A stretch of 50,602 nucleotides of DNA from contig LNDW01000025.1 of assembly GCA_001464815.1 (NCBI GenBank), forward strand, positions 1-50,602. The letters are read 5' to 3'. Every line of letters begins with the position of its first letter. Within the stretch, counting starts at the first letter, position 1. Positions 29,020-36,998 of this stretch are shown here, one piece after another. The notes under the pieces are model-generated. The model saw only the letters and a list, made by a program, of their open reading frames with translations. It did not search any database and was not told the origin of the DNA. This stretch comes from Betaproteobacteria bacterium Ga0077527 (lineage in GTDB: Bacteria > Pseudomonadota > Gammaproteobacteria > Burkholderiales > SG8-41). The position numbers and the translations under genes are program-made.

Positions 29020-30825
29020 ATGACTGCCGCCCACGCCGCCGCTGCAACTGCGCGTCAATCGGTGTCACGCGCGATGCTGTCGCGCGACTGGCGCGTGGTG
29101 CCGATGCTGCTGCCCTATCTGTGGGACTACAAATGGCGCGTGGTGGTGGCGCTGCTGTTCCTGGTCGCAGCGAAACTCGCCAACGTCGGCGTGCCGCTGG
29201 TGATGAAGGACATCGTCGATGCGCTCGATCCGACGCAGGCGGTCCTGCTGCTGCCGCTGGCCTTGCTGCTCGCCTATGGCCTGCTGCGGCTGTCGACCGT
29301 GCTGTTTGCCGAACTGCGCGATGTGGTGTTTGTGCCGGTCACCCAGCGCGCCTCGCGGCGTGTCGCGCTGGCGGTGTTCCGCCACCTGCATGCGCTGTCG
29401 CTGCGTTTCCACCTCGACCGCCAGACCGGCGGCATGTCGCGCGACATCGAGCGCGGCACCCGCGGCATTTCGACACTGCTCTCGTTCATGTTGTTCTCGA
29501 TCATCCCGGTGATACTCGAGTTCGTGCTGGTCGCCGCGGTGCTGTTCGCCAAATTCGACTGGCGCTTTGTCGCCATCACCTTCGCCGCGGTGATCCTCTA
29601 CATCGCCTTCACCATCGGCATCACCGAGTGGCGCACCGCGATCCGCAAGCGCGCGAACGAGCTCGATTCAAAAGCCAACACCCGCGCCATCGACAGCCTG
29701 CTCAACTATGAGACGGTGAAGTATTTCAACAACGAGGAATACGAGGCGAAGCGCTACGACGACAGCCTGCAGCGCTACGAAGAGATGGCGGTCAGAAACG
29801 AGGCTTCGCTCGGCCTGCTCAACGTCGGCCAGGCGGCGATCATCGCAGTCGCGGCCACGCTGCTGATGATTCTTTGCGCCCAGGGTGTGGCGGCACGCAA
29901 TCTGACGCTGGGTGATCTGGTGCTGGTCAATGCGCTGCTGATACAGCTTTACATCCCGCTCAACTTCCTCGGCATGGCCTATCGCGAGATCAAGCAGGCG
30001 CTGATCGACATGGAGCGCATGTTCGGCCTGCTTGAGCAGAACCGCGAGGTGGATGATGCGGCGGATGCGGTGGAGCTGCCGCCGGGGCCGGTTGCGGTGC
30101 GCTTCGAGGCCGTCGATTTCGGCTACGATCCGCGGCGGCAGATCCTGCACGGTATGAGTTTCGGGATTCCCCCGGCGGCCAAGGTCGCGGTGGTTGGTTC
30201 CAGCGGCGCCGGCAAGTCGACGCTGGCGCGGCTGCTCTACCGCTTCTATGATGTCAGTGGCGGCATGGTCAGCATCAGCGGCACGGATATCCGCAAGCTG
30301 AAGCAGTCCAGCCTGCGTGCGGCGATCGCCATCGTGCCGCAGGACACGGTGCTGTTCAACGACACCATCCTCTATAACATCCAGTACGGACGGCCCTCGG
30401 CCACGCGCGAAGAGGTGGTGGCGGCGGCACGTGCCGCGCATATCCATGAATTCATCGAGACCCTGCCCGACGGTTACGAAAGCATGGTCGGCGAGCGCGG
30501 GCTGAAGCTCTCCGGCGGCGAAAAGCAGCGCGTGGCGATCGCACGGGCGATCCTGAAAAATCCGCGCATCATGATTTTCGACGAGGCGACCTCGGCGCTC
30601 GATTCACGAACCGAACAGGCGATCCAGAAGGAACTCAACGACATCGCCCAGGGCCGCACCACGCTGGTCATCGCGCACCGCCTGTCGACGGTGATGGATG
30701 CCGATGAAATCCTGGTGCTGGAGCAGGGCCGCATCGTTGAGCGTGGCCGTCACGGTGATCTGCTTGCGGCTGGTGGCAGCTACGCCCAGATGTGGGCGCT
30801 GCAGCAGCAGGAGGAGCAGGATTGA
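29020..30825 (+). CDS. Atm1-type ABC exporter
   Basis: A half-transporter of 601 residues from ATG 29020 (GTG 29014 is an alternative). It has a six-segment membrane domain (about 25-320), then an ATPase: Walker A GSSGAGKST at about 393-401, signature LSGGEKQ at about 497-503, Walker B IMIFDEATSALD, and the H-loop VIAHRLS. The phrase LLNYETVKYFNNEEYEA is characteristic of the Atm1/ABCB7/HMT1 branch, whose bacterial members export glutathione-linked compounds and affect metal tolerance. It works as a homodimer. Confidence 0.9.
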   Translation: MTAAHAAAATARQSVSRAMLSRDWRVVPMLLPYLWDYKWRVVVALLFLVAAKLANVGVPLVMKDIVDALDPTQAVLLLPLALLLAYGLLRLSTVLFAELRDVVFVPVTQRASRRVALAVFRHLHALSLRFHLDRQTGGMSRDIERGTRGISTLLSFMLFSIIPVILEFVLVAAVLFAKFDWRFVAITFAAVILYIAFTIGITEWRTAIRKRANELDSKANTRAIDSLLNYETVKYFNNEEYEAKRYDDSLQRYEEMAVRNEASLGLLNVGQAAIIAVAATLLMILCAQGVAARNLTLGDLVLVNALLIQLYIPLNFLGMAYREIKQALIDMERMFGLLEQNREVDDAADAVELPPGPVAVRFEAVDFGYDPRRQILHGMSFGIPPAAKVAVVGSSGAGKSTLARLLYRFYDVSGGMVSISGTDIRKLKQSSLRAAIAIVPQDTVLFNDTILYNIQYGRPSATREEVVAAARAAHIHEFIETLPDGYESMVGERGLKLSGGEKQRVAIARAILKNPRIMIFDEATSALDSRTEQAIQKELNDIAQGRTTLVIAHRLSTVMDADEILVLEQGRIVERGRHGDLLAAGGSYAQMWALQQQEEQD

Positions 30826-30859
30826 GGGTCGTGGATTGAGGGGCGACGACCAGGGCCTG

Positions 30860-32257
30860 TTAACAATTAGAGCGCGTCGCGACAAAACTCACCCGCATCA
30901 GCGTGCCGCGGCCTTCGCTCCCGGGCAGCGCTGCGACCGTGGCGCCATGGCCCTGCGCGATTTCGCGCACGATCGCCAGCCCCAGTCCGCAACCCTCGGC
31001 GCGGCTGTCGGGGATGCGATAAAAACGTTCAAACACCCGCTCGCGTTCCGCGGCCGGGATGCCGGGGCCGTTGTCCTCGACTTCCAGCGTCGGGGTCCCG
31101 GTGCCGCCGGCAACACGCACCGTGACTTGGCCACCGGCGAGCGTGTAATTGAGGGCGTTGTCGATCAGGTTGTTGAGCAGTTCGCGGATCAGGAAGGGGT
31201 CGGCGCTGACGGTGGCGGCGGTCGAGGCGTCATCAAAACCGAGGTCTATGCCGCGGCGCAGCGCCTGCGGCACCCATTCCATCGCGGTTTCCCGCGCCAG
31301 CGCGGCGAGTTCCAGCGACTCGCGCACTACGCTGCGGTGCGAGCCCGGCTCGGCGCGGGCCAGTGTCAGCAACTGGTTGACCAGACGCCCGGCATGTTCG
31401 GCGGCCGCGTGCAGTTGCAGCAGCGTGTCGCGGTTTTCACCCTGGCCTGCATTGCGCAGCGCCAGCTCGGCCTGGGTCTTCAGTGCCGCGATCGGTGTGC
31501 GCAACTGGTGGGCGGCATCGGCGATGAAACGCTGCTGGCCGGTCAGCGCGGCATTGAGGCGTGACAGCAGGTCGTTCATGGTCCCGATCAGCGGGCGCAC
31601 TTCCGCGGGCGCCAGATCATCACGCAGCGGGCTGAGGTCGAGCAGCGAGCGGCGTTCAATCTCGCCGCGTATTGAGGTCAGCGAGCGCAGCCCGATGCCG
31701 ACACCGAACCATACTGTCAGCGTGGCGAGCAGCACCAGGATCGCCTGCGGCACGACGATCCTGAGCAGGATTTGCCGCGCAGACTCGTCGCGCAGCCTGG
31801 ATTTTTCCGCGACCTGGATCAGCAGTGAGCCGCGGCCCGAGCCAGGGCGCACCGGCACCCGCAGGCCCACGACACGGACTGGTTCGTTGCGATAAACCGC
31901 GTCGTAATAAGTGACGCGGTCCTGGGATAGGCCGTCCGGCGCGTCTGGCAGATCGGGGTCGCCGGTGATGTATTCGCCCGATGGACCGCTGGCGCGGTAG
32001 TAGTAGCGCCCCTGCTCGCCGGAGATCAGCATCTCGATCACCGGTGGCGGCAGGTCGAGATGGAGCTGGCCGTTACTCTCGCGGACGTTGCGGCCGAGAT
32101 TGAGTGCGGTGTCGAGCAGCGCGCGGTCGTAGTTCAGGTTGACGAAGCCGGTCGCGACATCATGATCAACGATGGTGCTGATGACCCACAGCGCGAGCAG
32201 CGGCGCGCTGAGCCACAGCAGGAGCTGTCTGCGCAGCGTCCGGATGCGGCCGTTCAT
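30860..32257 (-). CDS. Sensor histidine kinase, TctE-like
   Basis: A 465-residue inner-membrane kinase. Membrane segments lie at about 11-30 and 165-190 around a periplasmic sensor domain (about 31-164) of the kind found in TctE. HAMP follows, then the H-box FIADAAHQLRTP with His250, N-box ELLNNLIDNALNYT, and G-boxes VEDNGPGIP and GCGLGLAIV. TctE senses tricarboxylates and controls their uptake; the ligand here is inferred. The regulator gene lies upstream on the same strand, but a 293-bp element stands between them. No ribosome site is evident before the ATG. Confidence 0.9.
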   Translation of the reverse strand: MNGRIRTLRRQLLLWLSAPLLALWVISTIVDHDVATGFVNLNYDRALLDTALNLGRNVRESNGQLHLDLPPPVIEMLISGEQGRYYYRASGPSGEYITGDPDLPDAPDGLSQDRVTYYDAVYRNEPVRVVGLRVPVRPGSGRGSLLIQVAEKSRLRDESARQILLRIVVPQAILVLLATLTVWFGVGIGLRSLTSIRGEIERRSLLDLSPLRDDLAPAEVRPLIGTMNDLLSRLNAALTGQQRFIADAAHQLRTPIAALKTQAELALRNAGQGENRDTLLQLHAAAEHAGRLVNQLLTLARAEPGSHRSVVRESLELAALARETAMEWVPQALRRGIDLGFDDASTAATVSADPFLIRELLNNLIDNALNYTLAGGQVTVRVAGGTGTPTLEVEDNGPGIPAAERERVFERFYRIPDSRAEGCGLGLAIVREIAQGHGATVAALPGSEGRGTLMRVSFVATRSNC

Positions 32258-32278
32258 GCCGCGGGGCGCAGCCGCTTA

Positions 32279-32571
32279 GAGCGCCTAACATAATGAAACA
32301 CGTGTGCGTTATAGCCAGAATCGGCCCTGACACGAAGCGCGGCGCGGTTCATATCGCGAATATGAGCAAGCTGCGCGACAAAGTCAGGGCCGATTCTGGC
32401 TGTAACCCGATGATTTCTTTGGGTGGTCATAGTCCGTTTGGGGCTGGCGCGATTTTGGCCGGAGGCGGCGTCGCGGTCCTTGCGAATATTCCCGATATTC
32501 GCCGCGGACCACTCCTTGCCTCCAGCCAAAATCGTGTCAGCGCATCACGCGTCTCATTATGTTAGGCGCTC
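32279..32571. mobile_element. Non-autonomous inverted-repeat element (MITE-like)
   Basis: Perfect 18-bp terminal inverted repeats (32279-32296 and 32554-32571; GAGCGCCTAACATAATGA and its complement) are flanked by direct TTA copies (32276-32278, 32572-32574). Inside are two long hairpins. Arm 1 is a perfect 19-bp repeat (32313-32331/32383-32401) capped by TCATAT-CGCGA-ATATGA (32349-32365). Arm 2 is a 17-bp repeat with one mismatch (32450-32466/32518-32534), with GGTCC/GGACC inside and GCGAATAT-TCCCG-ATATTCGC at the tip (32482-32502). No transposase is coded. It splits the two-component operon. Confidence 0.85.
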
Positions 32572-33246
32572 TTAATCATTGGCGCTGCGCTCGAGCAGAT
32601 ATCCCAGGCCGCGGATGGTGCGTACGCTGACGCCGGCGGGTTCGAGTTTTTTGCGCAGCCGGTGTACATAGACCTCGATCGCGTTGGCGCCGACCTCCTC
32701 GCCCCAGCCGTAGAGCTGCTCGGCGAGCTGTTCCTTGCTGACCACGCGGCCGACGCGCAGCATCAGCACCTCAAGCACGCCGAGTTCGCGCGCTGAAAGT
32801 TCGATTGGCGCGCCTCTGATCGTCGCCCGTCGGCCGGCGGTGTCCAGCGTGAGTTCGCCATGGCGCAATTCGGCGCCGCCGCCGGACTGGCCGCGGCGGA
32901 TCAGCGCCCGCACCCGCGCCTCGAGCTCGGGCAGATCGTAGGGTTTGGTCAGGTAGTCATCGGCGCCGAGGTCGAGGCCCCTGACGCGATCCTCCAGCGC
33001 ATCACGCGCGGTGAGCATCAGCACCGGTGTCTTCGAACCGCGGCGCCGCATCCGCCGCAGCACCTCGTAACCGTCAAGTTTCGGCAGCCCGATGTCGAGG
33101 ATCACCGCGTCATATGGCTGTGTCGCGAGCATGTGGTCGGCGGCATCGCCGCTGTCGGCGTGATCCACCGCATAGTCCGCGGTCTTGAGTGCCTTGACCA
33201 GGCCATCGGCCAGGATCGGATGATCTTCAACGACGAGCAAACGCAT
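32572..33246 (-). CDS. OmpR-family response regulator, TctD-like
   Basis: A 224-residue regulator from ATG 33246. The receiver domain has the phosphoacceptor Asp51 (VILDIGLPKLDG), Thr79 and Lys101 (YLTKPYD). A winged-helix DNA-binding domain covers about 125-220 (ELSARELGVLEVL, EVYVHRLRKKLEP, TIRGLGYLLE). It pairs with the downstream TctE-like kinase. Its TAA stop coincides with the TTA target copy of the inserted element. Confidence 0.92.
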   Translation of the reverse strand: MRLLVVEDHPILADGLVKALKTADYAVDHADSGDAADHMLATQPYDAVILDIGLPKLDGYEVLRRMRRRGSKTPVLMLTARDALEDRVRGLDLGADDYLTKPYDLPELEARVRALIRRGQSGGGAELRHGELTLDTAGRRATIRGAPIELSARELGVLEVLMLRVGRVVSKEQLAEQLYGWGEEVGANAIEVYVHRLRKKLEPAGVSVRTIRGLGYLLERSAND

Positions 33247-33324
33247 GATCTTAATGGGATTTTGGCTGCAGGAGTGCACATGATACTTGGCACAGGCGCT
33301 GTCCGCGAATGGCGTCCGATGTCG

Positions 33325-33341
33325 CGTAAGTTTGACGTAAG
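33325..33341. promoter_or_regulatory. Candidate response-regulator box (11-bp direct repeat)
   Basis: CGTAAG occurs at 33325-33330 and again at 33336-33341, exactly 11 bases apart, the spacing typical of OmpR/PhoB-family half-sites. It lies about 80-95 bases upstream of the regulator gene and overlaps a TTGACG (33332-33337) that could serve plus-strand transcription. Autoregulation is the natural guess. Confidence 0.4.
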
Positions 33342-33422
33342 CGCCGGCCGCTATCTTTTTATTGATGGTGTCGGCATTTCCTTGCCGGTTTGCCTGAACG
33401 GTTTTTGCAGTTTTCCTCCTCG

Positions 33423-33522
33423 GAGGCCCGGTATGCGCTCCAATCCGTGCTGAGCGGATTGTTGCAGGGCCTCTTTAAGCTCCGCCGGGATTCCAACGCA
33501 GGTCCCGAGCGGGGTTTTTTTT
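33423..33522 (+). ncRNA. Candidate small RNA or attenuator leader
   Basis: Two hairpins in a row. The first has GAGGCCC (33423-33429) pairing with GGGCCTC (33467-33473) and an inner CAATCCG/CGGATTG stem. The second is a full terminator with eight Ts. No gene on the plus strand ends just upstream, so the transcript that stops here must start in the 354-bp gap, perhaps from TTGACG at 33332. It is then either a short RNA or an attenuated leader of pbpG. The 5' end is unknown and no known RNA family is recognised. Confidence 0.45.
33480..33522 (+). terminator. Rho-independent terminator upstream of pbpG
   Basis: CTCCGC-CGGGA (33480-33490) pairs with TCCCG-GCGGGG (33103-type right arm at 33503-33507 and 33509-33514, one bulged A), with a 12-base loop and eight Ts at 33515-33522. 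Plus-strand orientation. Confidence 0.8.
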
Positions 33523-33558
33523 GGCCTGCGATGGCGACCTGCGGAATCAGGAAAACGG

Positions 33559-33587
33559 TTGAAAATAATCTCCTAAGGCTGTATTTT
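33559..33587 (+). promoter_or_regulatory. Promoter directly before pbpG
   Basis: TTGAAA (33559-33564) and TATTTT (33582-33587) with a 17-base spacer. The start would fall near 33594, only about seven bases before the pbpG ATG, where no ribosome site is seen. The message may be leaderless, or a promoter further upstream may be the main one. Confidence 0.5.
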
Positions 33588-33600
33588 CCAACGGATTTCC

Positions 33601-34515
33601 ATGAATTCATCCTTCAACAACACCGTGACCAGCAATAACTTCAGCGGCTGCCTTGCCCGGCTGATGGCAGTCGTCATGGTGCTGGTGCCGCTGCTGGCTG
33701 CGGCCGAATCGCCGGAGCGCAGCGCGCGCCAGGTGAAATCCGCGGTGGTCGCCAACACCATACCTGACCTCAAATCCTCGGCGGCACTGGTCATCGACCA
33801 GGCCAGCGGCAGGCCGCTGTATGCCAAGAACGTTGATATGGTCACGCCGATCGCCTCGATCACCAAGGTGATGACCGCTATGGTGGTGCTCGACGCCGGG
33901 CTGGACTTGGGCGAACGCATCACCATCAGCGAGGCCGACAAGGACCTGCTAAAGGGCACGCGCTCGCGACTGAGCGTAGGCACCAGCCTGACCCGGCGCG
34001 AATTGCTGCATCTGTCGCTGATGGCCTCGGAAAACCGCGCCGCCGAGGCGCTGACCCGGGTCTATCCCGGCGGCACCCGCGCCTTTGTCGCGACAATGAA
34101 TCAGAAGGCCATCGAACTGGGCATGTGGCGCACCCGTTTTGTCGATGGCACCGGACTGTCGAGTGAAAACGTCTCCACCGCCCAGGACCTGATCAAGATG
34201 GTTTCCGCGGCGTTCCAGTACCCGCTGATCCGCGAATACTCCACTGATAACGGCCTGCAGGTGCGTAGCGCCCGCGGCGCGATGAACTATGTCAATTCCA
34301 ACCGCCTGGTGAACAGCCCGGAGTGGCGGATCGGCCTGTCCAAGACCGGCTACATATCCGAGGCCGGGCGCTGCCTGGTGATGCAGGCGCGTATCGCCGA
34401 AAAGCCGGTGATCATCGTGCTGCTCGACTCCTGGGGCAAACTCACCCGCATCGGCGACGCCAACCGCATCAAGCGCTGGATGGAAACCCGCAGCGCCGGT
34501 CCCGGCCGCGGCTGA
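33601..34515 (+). CDS. pbpG: D-alanyl-D-alanine endopeptidase, PBP7 type
   Basis: A 304-residue exported serine peptidase of the low-molecular-weight PBP class. The signal peptide ends near residue 35 (MAVVMVLVPLLAAAE core). All three active-site motifs are present: Ser86-x-x-Lys89 (SITK), Ser143-Glu-Asn145 (SEN) and Lys248-Thr-Gly (KTG). PBP7 cuts D-Ala-mDAP cross-links in the periplasm during cell-wall growth. The length fits PBP7/8 rather than PBP5, which has an extra C-terminal domain and amphipathic anchor. Confidence 0.93.
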   Translation: MNSSFNNTVTSNNFSGCLARLMAVVMVLVPLLAAAESPERSARQVKSAVVANTIPDLKSSAALVIDQASGRPLYAKNVDMVTPIASITKVMTAMVVLDAGLDLGERITISEADKDLLKGTRSRLSVGTSLTRRELLHLSLMASENRAAEALTRVYPGGTRAFVATMNQKAIELGMWRTRFVDGTGLSSENVSTAQDLIKMVSAAFQYPLIREYSTDNGLQVRSARGAMNYVNSNRLVNSPEWRIGLSKTGYISEAGRCLVMQARIAEKPVIIVLLDSWGKLTRIGDANRIKRWMETRSAGPGRG

Positions 34516-34516
34516 A

Positions 34517-34539
34517 CACGAGCCGCGCCGCGGCTCGTG
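34517..34539. terminator. Terminator-like inverted repeat after pbpG
   Basis: CACGAGCCGCG (34517-34527) and CGCGGCTCGTG (34529-34539) form an 11-bp perfect repeat one base after the pbpG stop. There is no T-run, so it may stabilise the 3' end or assist Rho rather than terminate alone. Confidence 0.5.
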
Positions 34540-34569
34540 GGGGCATCGCTCCTGTCATCATTGCCCGTA

Positions 34570-35526
34570 ATGACCCTTTCGCCCAACTGGCAGTTGATAG
34601 ACCGTGAACCGGCCCGCGACAGCTTCCGCGACGACGTGTTGCAGGGACTGTCTGCCATCACGAAGACCTTGCCACCGAAATACTTCTATGACGCCCGCGG
34701 CTCGGAGCTGTTCGAGCTGATCTGCGATCTGCCCGAGTACTATCCGACCCGGACCGAGTTGGCGATGATGCGCGGGCACGTCGCCGAAATGGCTGCCGCT
34801 CTCGGAGACGGGTGCGCGCTGATCGAGTTCGGCAGCGGTTCCGGCATCAAGACCGAAATCCTGATCGGGGCCATGCGCCCGGTGTCTTACCTGCCGGTGG
34901 ACATCTCGCGCGACGCGCTTTGTACTTCGGCGCAGCGTATTGCCCTGCGCCATGCGCCGTTGCAGGTCACCGCGGTCTGCGCCGATTACATGCGCCTCGA
35001 TGAATTGCCGCTGGACGCGGGCGCGCGGCGGGTGATCTATTTTCCGGGCTCGACCATCGGCAACCTGACCCCGGAGGAGGCGCTGGACTTCCTTGCGCGT
35101 TCGCGGCGCATCGCCGGTCGTGGTGGTGCGATGCTGGTTGGCGTCGACCTGAAAAAGGACCCCGTGCTGCTGAATGCCGCCTACAACGATACGCAGGGCG
35201 TGACCGCCGCGTTCAACCTCAACCTGCTGGCGCGCATCAACCGCGAACTGGAGGGTAATTTTGACCTCGCACGTTTTCGCCACATCGCCGTTTATTACGA
35301 GAAACTCAGCCGCATCGAAATGCACCTCGAAAGCCTGGTTGCCCAAGAGGTGACGGTGGCCGGCCGGCGCTTTGAATTCGCGGCCGGAGAACGCATCCAT
35401 ACCGAGAACTCCTGCAAGTACGGCATCGACGAATTCGCGGCGCTGGCGCGCCGTGCGGGTTTTGCGCATCGCGCGGTGTGGACCGATCCGCAGCAGTATT
35501 TCGCGGTACACCTGCTCGAGGTCTGA
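34570..35526 (+). CDS. egtD: L-histidine N-alpha-methyltransferase, EgtD-like
   Basis: A 318-residue SAM-dependent enzyme from ATG 34570. Family marks: LPPKYFYDARGSELFELICD, LPEYYPTRTE, the SAM loop EFGSGSGIKT, IYFPGSTIGNLTPEEA, and HTENSCKYG near the end. EgtD trimethylates histidine to hercynine in ergothioneine synthesis. The usual partner egtB is not adjacent and not in this window. The close relatives of this fold act on histidine, so the substrate call is fairly safe; the pathway is not shown. Confidence 0.9.
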   Translation: MTLSPNWQLIDREPARDSFRDDVLQGLSAITKTLPPKYFYDARGSELFELICDLPEYYPTRTELAMMRGHVAEMAAALGDGCALIEFGSGSGIKTEILIGAMRPVSYLPVDISRDALCTSAQRIALRHAPLQVTAVCADYMRLDELPLDAGARRVIYFPGSTIGNLTPEEALDFLARSRRIAGRGGAMLVGVDLKKDPVLLNAAYNDTQGVTAAFNLNLLARINRELEGNFDLARFRHIAVYYEKLSRIEMHLESLVAQEVTVAGRRFEFAAGERIHTENSCKYGIDEFAALARRAGFAHRAVWTDPQQYFAVHLLEV

Positions 35527-35711
35527 GGCCCCGGAACCCGGCCCAGCATGCGGAAGCCAGTGGCCCCAGTCCTTTGGGGAGCTTACGTCCTGCGTCTGTA
35601 AATTCCGGTGGCAGTGATGCATATCGTGGAACTCTCGGCGGTTGCGGGTATTCCCGATGCTAGACTCAGGGTAAGGCCGACCCAGCCCGCCGCACCGCGG
35701 CAACACCACTG

Positions 35712-36842
35712 ATGGCCATCTACCTCACGCTTGTTCTGATCGTTCTCAACCACATTGCCTTTGGCGGCAGCCGGGTGGTGATCACGCTGTTCGCGCTGGA
35801 GGCCGGCGCCAGCCAGATGCAGGTCGGTATCCTGATGGCGCTCTACGCGCTGTGCCCGCTGCTGTTCGCGATTGCCATCGGCCGTCTCGCCGACCGCGTC
35901 GGTCCGCGCCTGCCGATGCTGCTCGGCAGTATCGGCCTCGGTCTCGCGCTGCTGCTCAACGTGCTGTGGCCGGTGACGGTGATGCTCTATATCGCCTCGT
36001 TCCTGCTCGGCACCTCCTTCCATTTCTTTTTTGTCACGGTCACCGGCATAGCCGGCGGCATCGGCGGGGCGGAGAACCGCTCACGCAACTACGCGCTGGT
36101 GAGCCTCGGCTTTTCCGGGGCGGGTTTCCTCGGGCCCCTGATCGCCGGCTTTACCATCGACACCCTGGGCCATCACAGCGCGTTCATGATCCTTTCCGCG
36201 TTCACGGTGATCCCGGTGCTGATCCTGCTGCTGCGGCCGGGTTTCCTGCCCGGCGCGGTCAAGGTCGCCGGCGATGCGGGCGGCGGCGGCGTGATGGATC
36301 TGCTGCGCACGCCGCGGCTGCGCAACACCTTCCTCGCCAGCGGCTTCATTTCCGCCGGCTGGGACCTGTTCAATTTCTACATGCCGGTCTACGGCCACGG
36401 CATCGGTCTGTCGGCCACGGCGATCGGCGTGATCCTCGGCGTGTTCGCGCTGGCGACTTTTGTCATCCGCAGCGTGCTGCCCTGGCTGGTGAAGCGGCGG
36501 ACCGAGGCGCAGATCATGGTCTACGCGCTGTTTGTTGCCGCCGGCGCGTTCGCGCTGTTCCCGTTGTTTGAAGACCCGCTGGCGCTGTGCGCGGTGGCCT
36601 TCCTGCTCGGGCTTGGTGTCGGCTGCGGCCAGCCGATGTCGATGTCGCTGATCTATGCGCTGGCGCCCAAGGGCCGCATTTCGGAAGCGGCGGGGCTGCG
36701 GGTCACTGTCAACAACTTTACCCACCTGGTGATTCCGCTCGCCTTCGGCAGTGTCGGCGGGGTGCTGGGTTTCGCGCCGGTGTGGCTGGCCAACTCGGCG
36801 CTGCTCGGCCTCGGTGGCTGGCTGGTTCGGCGCGGCAGCTGA
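35712..36842 (+). CDS. Major facilitator superfamily transporter
   Basis: A 376-residue protein with about 11-12 membrane segments. Motif A is GRLADRVGPRLPM after segment 2. A shorter central loop (around residues 180-200) separates the halves. No close substrate family is recognised. It is 185 bases downstream of egtD on the same strand; a link to hercynine or ergothioneine transport is possible but unsupported. The 35527-35711 gap shows nothing clear. Confidence 0.82.
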   Translation: MAIYLTLVLIVLNHIAFGGSRVVITLFALEAGASQMQVGILMALYALCPLLFAIAIGRLADRVGPRLPMLLGSIGLGLALLLNVLWPVTVMLYIASFLLGTSFHFFFVTVTGIAGGIGGAENRSRNYALVSLGFSGAGFLGPLIAGFTIDTLGHHSAFMILSAFTVIPVLILLLRPGFLPGAVKVAGDAGGGGVMDLLRTPRLRNTFLASGFISAGWDLFNFYMPVYGHGIGLSATAIGVILGVFALATFVIRSVLPWLVKRRTEAQIMVYALFVAAGAFALFPLFEDPLALCAVAFLLGLGVGCGQPMSMSLIYALAPKGRISEAAGLRVTVNNFTHLVIPLAFGSVGGVLGFAPVWLANSALLGLGGWLVRRGS

Positions 36843-36855
36843 GCATACTTAAAGG

Positions 36856-36911
36856 GCGCAGCGAGCGGGCCGAGGGCAAGGAGCCCCCCAAGAGGGCTCG
36901 CTTCGCTGCGC
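36856..36911. terminator. Long imperfect hairpin between convergent genes
   Basis: GCGCAGCGA (36856-36864) pairs with TCGCTGCGC (36903-36911); within it GAGCCC (36881-36886) pairs with GGGCTC (36894-36899). It sits between the MFS gene and the end of the degQ-like gene. It may serve both as terminator, though T-runs are lacking. Confidence 0.4.
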
Positions 36912-36998
36912 TCGGCGCGCAGTAACCGAGACATATCAAATCGGATGGGCGAGGTTACGAGCACCGCGCGACGAAGCCATCGGCCCGCGCAGTGGCTT

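Noticed and set aside
32293..32565. A 90-codon plus-strand frame filling the inverted-repeat element
   Set aside because: Its start and stop both lie in the terminal repeats and its protein merely reflects the palindromes. No ribosome site or protein family is seen, so I treat the element as non-coding.
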